64,000 nt of DNA from HGM04593 sp045647745 (GTDB taxonomy: Bacteria > Bacteroidota > Bacteroidia > Bacteroidales > Bacteroidaceae): contig JAZRMQ010000047.1 in NCBI GenBank assembly GCA_045647745.1, positions 11,905 to 75,904 on the forward strand, given 5' to 3'. Below are positions 7,995 to 15,830 of the stretch, piece after piece. The number at the start of each line of letters is the position of its first letter. Position 1 is the stretch's first letter. The notes under the pieces are model-generated. The model was not told where the DNA came from. It searched no databases and worked only from the letters and a program-made list of their open reading frames with translations. The position numbers and the translations under genes were made by a program.

Positions 7995-8969
7995 TCAATC
8001 GTATATTTTTCCGTGGTTCTCGGCCATTTGTAGCATCTGGTCGTATCCATCGGCGTCTAGGTCCATAAAATAGTAGTTCACAGGGTTTACGTGGCTGCCC
8101 TTTGCAATAACTTCATAGTGCAGGTGAGGTCCGGTGCTCTTGCCCGAATTTCCACTCAAAGCAATCTGCTCGCCGCGGACAACCTTCTGTCCTTTCTTGA
8201 CAAGGAATTTCTTGTCGAGCAGGTGGGCGTAAAGTGTCTTGTAGCCATAGCCGTGGTCGATGACAACAGTGTAGCCGTATCCCGACATCCACTTCGCGCT
8301 CTCGATTATTCCGTCGGCAGTGGCGTATACAGGAGTCTTTTTGTCGCAAGCAAAATCCATACCTTTGTGGAATGTGCGCACGTTGTAGACTGGGTCAATC
8401 CTGTATCCGTATCCCGAGGCGGTGCGCTTGAGGTCGCGGTTAGAGATAGGCTGTATTGCCGGTATATGGCGCAAGCGAGTCTTTGAATCTTTGTCGAGTG
8501 CAACAATCTCGTCAAATGATTTTATCTGCATATAGAGTTGCTTCTCGAGTAGGTCAATCTTTTGTGTCGTCTCCACAAGCAGCTCCGAGTTATCCATCTT
8601 TAATAACTCGTCGTAGCGGTTTGTGCCGCCGTACCCGGCGTTTCTTGCCTCGGCCGAAATTGGCTCGGCATCGAGCATCACTCTGTAAAGGTTATCGTCG
8701 CGTTGCTGTATATCCTGCAAAACGAGCATTGCGTTGTCGAGGCGTTTTGAAAGAATCTTGTATTGAGCAAGGATTTGTGAGTTCTCATTCTCCAACTCCT
8801 CGACAGAGGGCTTGTCTACAAATATGTGAAAGACAAGGAACGAACCTGCGCCAAAGAGTATAAAGAGCAGCGCACGACGGAGTATCGTGAGAAACCTTTG
8901 AGCAAAATTAGGGGCTACCTTTTCATAGGTTTTTGTCTCGGGGTTGAATATGTAATAGTTCTTTCGCAT
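7995..8969 (-). CDS. M23 family metallopeptidase (murein endopeptidase type)
   Basis: A protein of 324 residues. There is an N-terminal cytoplasmic stub, one membrane segment (ILRRALLFILFGAGSFLVFHIFV), a periplasmic coiled-coil stretch (about residues 55-170) and a C-terminal lysostaphin-like M23 domain. The zinc motif is complete: HKGMDFA (H...D) and PHLHYEV (HxH), with the expected glycine-rich strands ADGIIESA and IDHGYGYKTLYAHL between them. It should cut peptide crosslinks in peptidoglycan, or act as a regulator of such enzymes, from the periplasmic face of the inner membrane. It is the first gene of a two-gene operon with the MerR-like regulator and has its own promoter at 8988-9019. 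Confidence 0.92.
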   Translation of the reverse strand: MRKNYYIFNPETKTYEKVAPNFAQRFLTILRRALLFILFGAGSFLVFHIFVDKPSVEELENENSQILAQYKILSKRLDNAMLVLQDIQQRDDNLYRVMLDAEPISAEARNAGYGGTNRYDELLKMDNSELLVETTQKIDLLEKQLYMQIKSFDEIVALDKDSKTRLRHIPAIQPISNRDLKRTASGYGYRIDPVYNVRTFHKGMDFACDKKTPVYATADGIIESAKWMSGYGYTVVIDHGYGYKTLYAHLLDKKFLVKKGQKVVRGEQIALSGNSGKSTGPHLHYEVIAKGSHVNPVNYYFMDLDADGYDQMLQMAENHGKIYD

Positions 8970-8987
8970 TGCTCTCTTTTGCTATTG

Positions 8988-9019
8988 CAAAAATAGTAAA
9001 AGCAACCTTTTTATGCAAA
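8988..9019 (-). promoter_or_regulatory. Bacteroidota-type promoter for the M23-MerR operon
   Basis: On the minus strand, TTTG (9016-9019), 20 bases, then TATTTTTG (8988-8995): an exact consensus match at ideal spacing. The predicted start is about 13 bases upstream of the ATG. Confidence 0.75.
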
Positions 9020-9110
9020 TATTATTCATTTAAAGCATACTTTGTGGGCAAAGATGCTCTTTGCTGTTAAATATTATTTGTCTAGTCGGCGTTTTTTTGC
9101 TAAAATGTTG

Positions 9111-9118
9111 TAAATTTG
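9111..9118 (+). promoter_or_regulatory. -7 box for alaS
   Basis: TAAATTTG matches TAnnTTTG. No TTTG at the right distance was found. Because transcription would begin near 9123, the longer in-frame start at 9116 is excluded and the ATG at 9194 is favoured. Confidence 0.5.
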
Positions 9119-9193
9119 CGCTGCTTATGCGCCCGCGAGCGTGGCACCTGCGCGCGAAGCGGATTAATTCTGTCAAAATTAAAAAATATTAAT

Positions 9194-11812
9194 ATGCTCA
9201 CATCGAAAGAAATTAGAGATTCATTCAAAAAGTTTTTTGAAGAGAAGGGACACTTGATTGTTCCTTCGGCACCTATGGTTGTGAAAGACGACCCTACGCT
9301 GATGTTTACCAATGCTGGTATGAACCAGTTTAAGGATATTATACTTGGTAATGCTCCGGCAAAGAGCAAGCGCGTAGCCGACTCGCAAAAGTGTCTCCGT
9401 GTAAGCGGTAAGCACAATGACCTTGAGGAGGTGGGACACGATACTTATCACCACACAATGTTCGAGATGCTTGGTAACTGGTCGTTTGGCGATTATTTCA
9501 AGGAGGATGCCATCAACTGGGCGTGGGAGTATTTGACACAGGTTGTCAAGCTCGACCCTGAACGTATGTATGCAACAGTGTTCGAGGGTTGTGAGGCCGA
9601 AGGCCTTGAGCGCGATAATGAGGCTGCAGCTATTTGGGAAAAGCACTTGCCAGCCGAGCGCATTATCAATGGTAATCACAAGGATAACTTCTGGGAGATG
9701 GGCGACACAGGTCCTTGCGGCCCCTGTTCCGAGATACATATTGACCTTCGTAGCGATGAGGAGAGAGCAAAAATAAATGGTCGCGACCTTGTAAACGGTT
9801 CTCATCCACAGGTTATTGAAATTTGGAACCTTGTGTTTATGCAGTTTAATCGTATGGCTGATGGTCATCTCGAGGAGCTTCCGGCAAAGGTTATCGACAC
9901 CGGTATGGGCTTTGAGCGTCTTTGTATGGCACTTCAGGGCAAACAGTCGAATTATGACACAGATGTGTTCCAGCCAATTATCAAGGCTATTGGCGAGGTG
10001 TCGGGAAAAAGATACGGTTGTGATGCTCAGGTAGATGTGGCAATGCGTGTTATTGCCGACCATATTAGAACAATCTCTTTCTCAATCACCGATGGTCAGT
10101 TGCCATCAAATGCCAAGGCCGGCTATGTGATTCGTCGCATCTTGCGTCGTGCGGTGCGTTACGGCTACACATTCCTTGGACAAAAACAGGCATTTATGCA
10201 CAAACTTGTGCCCGCATTGATTGAGAATATGGGAGATGCTTATCCCGAATTGAAACAGCAGCAAGAGCTCATCACAAAGGTTATAAAGGAAGAGGAGGAC
10301 TCTTTCCTTCGCACTTTGGAGACCGGTATGGGTATGCTCGATAAGATAATTGCAACAGCAAAGGCTGCCGGTAACAGCGAGATTAGCGGTGTTGAGGCAT
10401 TTACGCTCTACGATACTTTTGGTTTTCCAATTGACCTTACACAGTTGATTTTGCGAGAGAGCAATCTTGCTGTAAATATGGCTCAGTTCGACGAGGAGAT
10501 GCAAAAGCAAAAGTCACGCGCACGCAACGCTGCTGCAGTGGAGAATGGTGACTGGGTGGTTGTCAGCGAGGGCGAGAGTGTTTTTGTGGGATATGATAAC
10601 ACCGAGTGCGCTACAACAATTTTGCGTTACCGTCAGACAAAGCAAAAGAATCAGACCTACTATCAAGTGGTGCTCAAAGAGACTCCTTTCTATGCCGAGA
10701 GTGGTGGTCAGGTGGGTGACACCGGTTATCTTGTCTGTGGCGATGAGCGCATCGAGGTGGTTGATACAAAGAAAGAGAACAATTTGCCGATACATATAAC
10801 AAAGCAGTTGCCTGCTGAGCCCGCAGCCGAGTTTGTTGCTGAGGTTGACAAGGCAAAGCGTGCCGCTTGCGCTGCTAACCACTCTTGTACTCACCTGCTC
10901 GATCAGGCTTTGCGTCAGGTGCTGGGTACTCACGTCGAGCAAAAAGGTTCGCTTGTTACTCCCGATGGTATTCGTTTCGACTTCTCACACTTCCAAAAGG
11001 TTACCGATGAGGAGATTGAGCAGGTTGAGCGCATTGTCAATGCGCGTATCCGCGAGAATATTCCTTTGACCGACTATCGTAACATCCCCATCGAGGAGGC
11101 TAAGAAGCTTGGAGCAATCGCTCTCTTTGGTGAAAAGTATGGCGATCACGTGCGTGTTGTAAAATTCGGCTCATCTATTGAGTTCTGTGGCGGTACACAC
11201 GTTGCTTCTACCGGTAATATCGGTATGGTGAAGATTGTTAGCGAAAGCTCTGTCGCTGCGGGAGTGCGCCGCATCGAGGCTATCACAGGCGAGGCGCTTG
11301 AGAATCACAATTATAAGTTGCAGAACCTTTTGAAAGAGATTCAGGCTCTGTTCAATAATGTTCCTAACCTCAAGGCTACTATCGTTAAGTCTATTGCCGA
11401 GAATGCCGAACTGAAAAAAGAGATTGAGGCTTATGCAAAGGAGAAGGCAGCAATGGTTAAAGCCGATTTGCTCAAGGATATTAAGGAACTTGACGGTATT
11501 CGTTACATTAGCTCTGTGCTTCCTTTGGCTCCTGCAACTGTGAAGGATATTGTGTTTATGTTGCGTCAGGAACAGCCTGAGAATTTGCTTGTTGTTGTCG
11601 GCAGTGTCTACAACGAGAAGCCGCAGTTGACAATTTCGGTTAGTGCCGACCTTGTGGAGAAGGGCTTGAATGCCGGCAAGATTGTTGGTCAGGCTGCACG
11701 CGAGATGCAGGGTGGCGGTGGCGGTCAGGCTCACTTTGCACAGGCGGGTGGAAAGAATCCTGCAGGTGTAACGGCTGCTATCGACAAAGTCTTTGAGATT
11801 ATCAAAGGATAA
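9194..11812 (+). CDS. alaS: Alanyl-tRNA synthetase
   Basis: A protein of 872 residues from the ATG at 9194 (MLTSKEIRDSFKKFFEEKGH, the canonical AlaS N-terminus). It charges tRNA-Ala with alanine and hydrolyses mischarged Ser/Gly. The class II catalytic core is present: MFTNAGMNQFKDIILG (motif 1 area), EMGDTGPCGPCSEIH and the downstream GMGFERLCMAL. The editing domain has its zinc ligands HSCTHLL and CGGTHV. The C-terminal DHHA1 domain carries GGGGGQAHFAQAGGKN. Length is normal for a bacterial AlaS. It is a single-gene unit with strong promoter and terminator signals. Confidence 0.97.
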   Translation: MLTSKEIRDSFKKFFEEKGHLIVPSAPMVVKDDPTLMFTNAGMNQFKDIILGNAPAKSKRVADSQKCLRVSGKHNDLEEVGHDTYHHTMFEMLGNWSFGDYFKEDAINWAWEYLTQVVKLDPERMYATVFEGCEAEGLERDNEAAAIWEKHLPAERIINGNHKDNFWEMGDTGPCGPCSEIHIDLRSDEERAKINGRDLVNGSHPQVIEIWNLVFMQFNRMADGHLEELPAKVIDTGMGFERLCMALQGKQSNYDTDVFQPIIKAIGEVSGKRYGCDAQVDVAMRVIADHIRTISFSITDGQLPSNAKAGYVIRRILRRAVRYGYTFLGQKQAFMHKLVPALIENMGDAYPELKQQQELITKVIKEEEDSFLRTLETGMGMLDKIIATAKAAGNSEISGVEAFTLYDTFGFPIDLTQLILRESNLAVNMAQFDEEMQKQKSRARNAAAVENGDWVVVSEGESVFVGYDNTECATTILRYRQTKQKNQTYYQVVLKETPFYAESGGQVGDTGYLVCGDERIEVVDTKKENNLPIHITKQLPAEPAAEFVAEVDKAKRAACAANHSCTHLLDQALRQVLGTHVEQKGSLVTPDGIRFDFSHFQKVTDEEIEQVERIVNARIRENIPLTDYRNIPIEEAKKLGAIALFGEKYGDHVRVVKFGSSIEFCGGTHVASTGNIGMVKIVSESSVAAGVRRIEAITGEALENHNYKLQNLLKEIQALFNNVPNLKATIVKSIAENAELKKEIEAYAKEKAAMVKADLLKDIKELDGIRYISSVLPLAPATVKDIVFMLRQEQPENLLVVVGSVYNEKPQLTISVSADLVEKGLNAGKIVGQAAREMQGGGGGQAHFAQAGGKNPAGVTAAIDKVFEIIKG

Positions 11813-11830
11813 TAATAGTCCTGTTTTATA

Positions 11831-11872
11831 AAAAAGTTCCGGAGCGTTATAACACCGCTCCGGAATTTTTTA
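11831..11872. terminator. Bidirectional hairpin terminator
   Basis: A 10-bp GC-rich stem (11837-11846 with 11856-11865) flanked by A-run and T-run, shared by alaS and the converging helicase gene. Confidence 0.85.
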
Positions 11873-13294
11873 TTATACTTTCCAATTTACAAGATGCAGC
11901 TTTTCGCTTGCACGTGTGAAGGCTGTGTAGAGCCAACGATAATAGTCGGGAGAAATCATCTCTTCGCTAATGTATCCTTGGTCAATAAAAACTCTTTTCC
12001 ACTCGCCGCCTTGTGCTTTGTGGCAGGTGACAGCGTAGCCATATTTCACTTGCAGGGCGTTGTAGTATGGGTTTTGACGGATTTTTTCCATTCGTTTGCG
12101 CTTTGAACGAATTTCGGGATAATCCTCCCACACAGCGTTGAAAAGTTGTTCGTTTTCCTCTCTTGTCAATGACGGCGATTCGCTTGTGAGGGTGTTGAGC
12201 ATAATCTTTACATCAATCTCACAATCCTCGTAGTCGATTAAAGATAGTGTTACGTCGGCAAAACGAAAACCATACATCTCCTCTGTACCGTGTACGCGTA
12301 CAATTTCGGCAATGTCGCCATTGGCTATAAAATCAAGTTTTTCAAGCAGTGTCTTATCCTCTTTACCAAGCTCTTCGCGCCAATAATAGTTGTTCTTTAC
12401 AATCATCAGCATATCTCCTCGGCTCAACTCCTCTTCGCGGTAGAGAATGCGGCGGCGTATACCTTCATTGTATACATTCGCGCGTTTGTTTGAGCGGCAG
12501 AGAATTATTGTTTCGTCAATGCCGGCTTTGTTGTAGCTTGTCTCAATGGCTTCGATAAGCTCCTCGCCCTGCACGTTGCAGATATCTGAAAAACCTTTTA
12601 GTGTTATTTGGGGCAGGTTGTATGTCTCGTCTTCTTCAATCTTCTGTCGCAGCATAGTGGCGTTGTACAGAATTCCCGAGTCGTCGAGCTGTCGCATAAC
12701 CTGTTTTAGTTCAATGGAGGTTACGTTAAGGAACATTGAGCGTAGATAGCTCTCGGTTAGCGCCGGTGATTGAATCTCACCAACAGGGGGGAGCTGAGCT
12801 GTGTCGCCAAGCAATAGCATTGAACAGCCTCGCCCCGAGTAGATGAACTCTATAAGGTCGTCGAGCAACCCGTTTGAACAGGTCATTGCATTGCCGTCAT
12901 TTGAAATCATCGATGCCTCGTCTACGATGAACAGCGTGTTTTGTGCTCTATTATCGGTGAGGGTAAATGTGGTACTGTCCATTATAGACTTTTGGCGATA
13001 GATGCATTTGTGGATGGTGTGCGCACTCTTTCCCGAGTATGCCGAAAAGACTTTTGCTGCTCTGCCGGTGGGGGCGAGCAATGTGGTCTTTCGCTCAAGC
13101 TGCTCCATTGTGCGCACAAGCGCTGATATTAGCGAAGTCTTTCCGGTGCCGGCATATCCACACAGCAAGAATACTTTGCGGTCATCACCCGAGAGGATAA
13201 ATTCAGACAATTTATCTATTGCATCTTTCTGCTCTGCGGTTGGAGTGAACGGGAAATTTGATTTTATTTGTGAAGCTAAATATTTGTTAATCAC
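11873..13294 (-). CDS. RecD-like superfamily 1B DNA helicase
   Basis: A protein of 473 residues. The motor motifs are in order: Q-like entry TAEQKDAIDKL, Walker A GYAGTGKT (residues 46-53), motif Ia region (TLLAPTGRAAKVFS, HTIHKCIY), Walker B FIVDEASMIS, motif III LLLGDTAQLPPVG and, near the C-terminus, the UvrD_C_2-type motifs YAVTCHKAQGGEW and LYTAFTRASEKLHLV. It lacks the long N-terminal region of RecD2 and belongs to the short ATP-dependent RecD-like helicases common in Bacteroidota. These are expected to unwind DNA in the 5'-3' direction. No RecB/RecC partners are in the window. Confidence 0.9.
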   Translation of the reverse strand: MINKYLASQIKSNFPFTPTAEQKDAIDKLSEFILSGDDRKVFLLCGYAGTGKTSLISALVRTMEQLERKTTLLAPTGRAAKVFSAYSGKSAHTIHKCIYRQKSIMDSTTFTLTDNRAQNTLFIVDEASMISNDGNAMTCSNGLLDDLIEFIYSGRGCSMLLLGDTAQLPPVGEIQSPALTESYLRSMFLNVTSIELKQVMRQLDDSGILYNATMLRQKIEEDETYNLPQITLKGFSDICNVQGEELIEAIETSYNKAGIDETIILCRSNKRANVYNEGIRRRILYREEELSRGDMLMIVKNNYYWREELGKEDKTLLEKLDFIANGDIAEIVRVHGTEEMYGFRFADVTLSLIDYEDCEIDVKIMLNTLTSESPSLTREENEQLFNAVWEDYPEIRSKRKRMEKIRQNPYYNALQVKYGYAVTCHKAQGGEWKRVFIDQGYISEEMISPDYYRWLYTAFTRASEKLHLVNWKV

Positions 13295-13328
13295 CTGTGT
13301 CGTTGTCTAAAGTTATATAAAAAACAGC

Positions 13329-13370
13329 CTGTTTAAAATGCGGAAAACTGCGCTGCGGAAATTTAAACAG
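13329..13370. repeat. Short inverted repeat in the helicase/13466 divergent region
   Basis: 9-bp arms CTGTTTAAA (13329-13337) and TTTAAACAG (13362-13370) enclose 24 bases. It lies between two divergent genes and could be an operator or a leader hairpin. No known family is recognised. Confidence 0.35.
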
Positions 13371-13423
13371 CCTCCCGATTGTAAAAAAGTTATATAAAAT
13401 AATGTATATTCGTTTTTTTATCT

Positions 13424-13431
13424 TATTTTTG
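13424..13431 (+). promoter_or_regulatory. -7 box for the 13466-rsmD operon
   Basis: TATTTTTG is an exact TAnnTTTG match 35 bases before the ATG at 13466. No TTTG -33 box was seen at the expected distance. Confidence 0.5.
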
Positions 13432-13465
13432 TGACACGAAAATAATTAAATAAAAAGATATAACA

Positions 13466-14440
13466 ATGAAAAAAGTATTAAATGTAGTTTTGCTTTGTCT
13501 TGTCATTGCGCTTGTTTATGCAAACTTTAGTAGCGTAAATGCGCCACTCGATTTCGACAAGCAGCGTGTTGAGCGTGATCAGGTTGTCATTGAGCGCCTT
13601 ATTGACATTAGAACAGCGCAGGTGGAGTATCGTGCGCAGAACGGCAGATATGCAGCTACTTTTGACGAATTGATCTCTTTCCTCGATGACAGTATGAAGG
13701 TTGTGAACAAGACCTACATCCTCAATGACAAGCAGTTGGCATTGGTTAGAGATTTTAAGGTTGAGGATACAAAACCAAAGGATGCTGATGCAATGTCTTT
13801 CTCCGAGGATGAGGCCGACCAGATTGTCCTCAATATCCTTGCCGATGACAACAAGAAAAACCAGCAGAAGAATGCTAAGAGAATTGAAAGACTTGATGCC
13901 TTGTATCGTCGCGACACAATTATGGTTATGAGCGTTGATACAGTTGTTGTTGATGGTGTTGAGAGACTTGATACAACAATGAAACCGGTTGTTGACGCTA
14001 CAATGATTGCCGAAGCCTTCCATCGCGATACAATCCGTTTGGCATACGTTGATACTCTATATCACAACTCGGCTTATGATATTCAGCAGTTGAGATATAT
14101 CCCATTCAGTCAGGATAGCACTGGTGCACCAATTGAGTTTGTTCTAAAGGCAGATAGTATTCAGCCAAATGCTCAGGCTAACCGCAAGGCTGGTGGTTAC
14201 ATTCAGGTATTTGAGGCACGCGCCGATTTTGTACACTACCTCAAGGGCTTGAACGAGCAGGAACTTAACAACTATCTTTTGCAGGTTGTTACCAATGGAA
14301 CAGAGTATAGAGAGGAACTCCGACTCGACAAGAATGGCGAGCCTTTGATGGGTGCTAATGGTGTGCTCAAGAGACTTATCCCTTGTCGCAAGGTTGGTGA
14401 CGTTACCAAGAATAACAACAACGCTGGTAACTGGCCCTAA
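13466..14440 (+). CDS. Membrane-anchored hypothetical protein, first gene of the DUF3822-rsmD unit
   Basis: A protein of 324 residues that I cannot assign to a named family. The N-terminus is a single signal-anchor helix (MKKVLNVVLLCLVIALVYA). It is followed by an extended helix and then RTAQVEYRAQNGRYAATFDE, a pattern that resembles the start of pseudopilin-like soluble domains. The rest is a periplasm-type, charged region with a Lys-rich coiled stretch (about residues 130-150). A Phe/Leu-rich C-terminal half (VFEARADFVHYLKGLNEQEL) ends in an Asn-rich tail. The stop is 5 bases before the DUF3822 start, so the three genes are co-transcribed. Confidence 0.75.
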   Translation: MKKVLNVVLLCLVIALVYANFSSVNAPLDFDKQRVERDQVVIERLIDIRTAQVEYRAQNGRYAATFDELISFLDDSMKVVNKTYILNDKQLALVRDFKVEDTKPKDADAMSFSEDEADQIVLNILADDNKKNQQKNAKRIERLDALYRRDTIMVMSVDTVVVDGVERLDTTMKPVVDATMIAEAFHRDTIRLAYVDTLYHNSAYDIQQLRYIPFSQDSTGAPIEFVLKADSIQPNAQANRKAGGYIQVFEARADFVHYLKGLNEQELNNYLLQVVTNGTEYREELRLDKNGEPLMGANGVLKRLIPCRKVGDVTKNNNNAGNWP

Positions 14441-14445
14441 TCAGA

Positions 14446-15249
14446 ATGGTAAAGGATAACATTCAAAATAAAACATTATCCATTCGTATCAGTACGGATG
14501 GATTTTGTTTTTGCAGCTATACACCATCGTTGCCAGAGTCGCTAAAATATTTCTTCTATAAACCCGAGAAGGGGCTAACGCTGACAATAAATCTACAAAA
14601 GGCTGTCGAGCAATGCCCGTTTATTTCGCTGGGCGAGCATTATGATGTTAAGGTTATTGTAGAGACCGAAGAGTTTACTACAATACCGGTTGAATATGAT
14701 GATAAGCAGGATTATAAACCTTTCTATCGTCTATGCTTCCCAAAAAACGATGCACGAGTGGAGATTGTAGCCAATAGATTAACGGCTCAGGGGGTGACAG
14801 TGCTGTTTCCCGTAGAAAAGTCTCTGTATGAGCGCTTGCAACAGCTTGGCGACATTACATTCTATTCTACATTGAGTATATTGCTTGGCTTAATGACAAG
14901 TAAACCGGTAGCCGAGGAGCGTTATATGCTTGCCTTCTTTCAGGGTAACCTTTCATTTTTTATCTCAATACAAGATGGCCGCTTGAGGCTTGCCAATGCC
15001 TTCAGATGCGATGATGGACAAGATGCAATATATTATCTGTTGAGTATATGGAAAGAGCAGGGCTTGTCGCAAGAGGATGATACGCTCTATCTTTGTGGCG
15101 ACAAGGGGGTTGAGCAGAATATGCTGACTATCGGGCGCTTTATAAATAGGTGTAAGCGTATGAATGCGAATGAGCTTTTTCCCTCGACTTTGTTGAACAA
15201 GATGGAGGGTATTCCCTTTGATTTACAGTCATTGATACTATGCGAATAA
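14446..15249 (+). CDS. DUF3822 family protein
   Basis: A protein of 267 residues, recognised as DUF3822. The N-terminal strand KTLSIRISTDGFCFCSY, the middle LGDITFYSTLSILLG, and MLAFFQGNLSFFISIQDGRL look like the duplicated actin-like/ASKHA strand pattern reported for this family in Bacteroidota. The function is unknown. Its 3' end overlaps the rsmD start by 10 bases, a strong sign of translational coupling. DUF3822 next to rsmD is a recurring pairing in this phylum. Confidence 0.85.
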   Translation: MVKDNIQNKTLSIRISTDGFCFCSYTPSLPESLKYFFYKPEKGLTLTINLQKAVEQCPFISLGEHYDVKVIVETEEFTTIPVEYDDKQDYKPFYRLCFPKNDARVEIVANRLTAQGVTVLFPVEKSLYERLQQLGDITFYSTLSILLGLMTSKPVAEERYMLAFFQGNLSFFISIQDGRLRLANAFRCDDGQDAIYYLLSIWKEQGLSQEDDTLYLCGDKGVEQNMLTIGRFINRCKRMNANELFPSTLLNKMEGIPFDLQSLILCE

Positions 15250-15776
15250 TTAGTGGAAAATATAAAGGTCGTCATTTTGATGTGCCCCGAAATTTCAAGG
15301 CACGTCCTACGACCGATTTTGCCAAGGAGAACCTTTTTAATATCCTTGCCAATATTGTTGATTTTGAAGAGATGTCAGTGCTCGATTTTTTTGCCGGCAC
15401 TGGTAGCATCAGTCTTGAATTTCTTTCGCGCGGGTGCTTGGCAGTTACCTCTGTCGAGATGGATGCGCAGCACGTAGCACACCTTAAGAAAACAGCAGCA
15501 GTTCTTGGCGATGATGCTTGGAGTGTTGTGCGTGACGATGTCTTTCGCTATATTCGTCGTTGTCCGGCGGCTTATGATATTGTCTTTGCCGATCCTCCAT
15601 ACGCCCTGAAGGAGCTTAAGGATATTCCCGACCTTGTGCTTGCCGGAGGGCTGCTGAAGAGTGGTGGTATATTGGTCTTTGAGCACGGCAAGGATAATGA
15701 TTTTAGTGCACACCCCAATTTCTTTAGGCACGTTGCATACGGTAGTGTGAATTTTAGCTTTTTCGAGAAAAAGTGA
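15240..15776 (+). CDS. rsmD: 16S rRNA (guanine(966)-N(2))-methyltransferase
   Basis: A protein of 178 residues, the usual RsmD length. The opening MRIISGKYKGRHF is characteristic. The SAM-binding motif I is VLDFFAGTGSISLEFLSRG, and the catalytic N6/N2-type motif is FADPPY (residues about 119-124). It methylates G966 in helix 31 of 16S rRNA in the assembled 30S subunit. It is the last gene of the three-gene unit starting at 13466. Confidence 0.95.
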   Translation: MRIISGKYKGRHFDVPRNFKARPTTDFAKENLFNILANIVDFEEMSVLDFFAGTGSISLEFLSRGCLAVTSVEMDAQHVAHLKKTAAVLGDDAWSVVRDDVFRYIRRCPAAYDIVFADPPYALKELKDIPDLVLAGGLLKSGGILVFEHGKDNDFSAHPNFFRHVAYGSVNFSFFEKK

Positions 15777-15792
15777 GAGATATAATAAAGTT

Positions 15793-15830
15793 GAACAAAA
15801 AATGCAGGCTTTTGCCTGCATTTTTTGTTC
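15793..15830. terminator. Bidirectional hairpin terminator
   Basis: A perfect 17-bp stem (15793-15809 with 15814-15830) and a T4 loop, with A6/T6 inside the stem. It ends on the last base of the rel stop codon and serves both rsmD and rel. Confidence 0.88.

Noticed and set aside
8456..8863. 135-codon plus-strand frame inside the M23 gene
   Set aside because: Antisense shadow: Ser/Arg-rich composition, no promoter, and fully covered by a conserved M23 peptidase.
9116..9193. N-terminal extension of AlaS by 26 residues
   Set aside because: The extra sequence is Cys/Arg-rich, unlike any AlaS, and precedes the predicted transcript start.
9221..10063. 280-codon minus-strand frame inside alaS
   Set aside because: Shadow of a conserved gene; its Leu/His-rich translation shows no domain.
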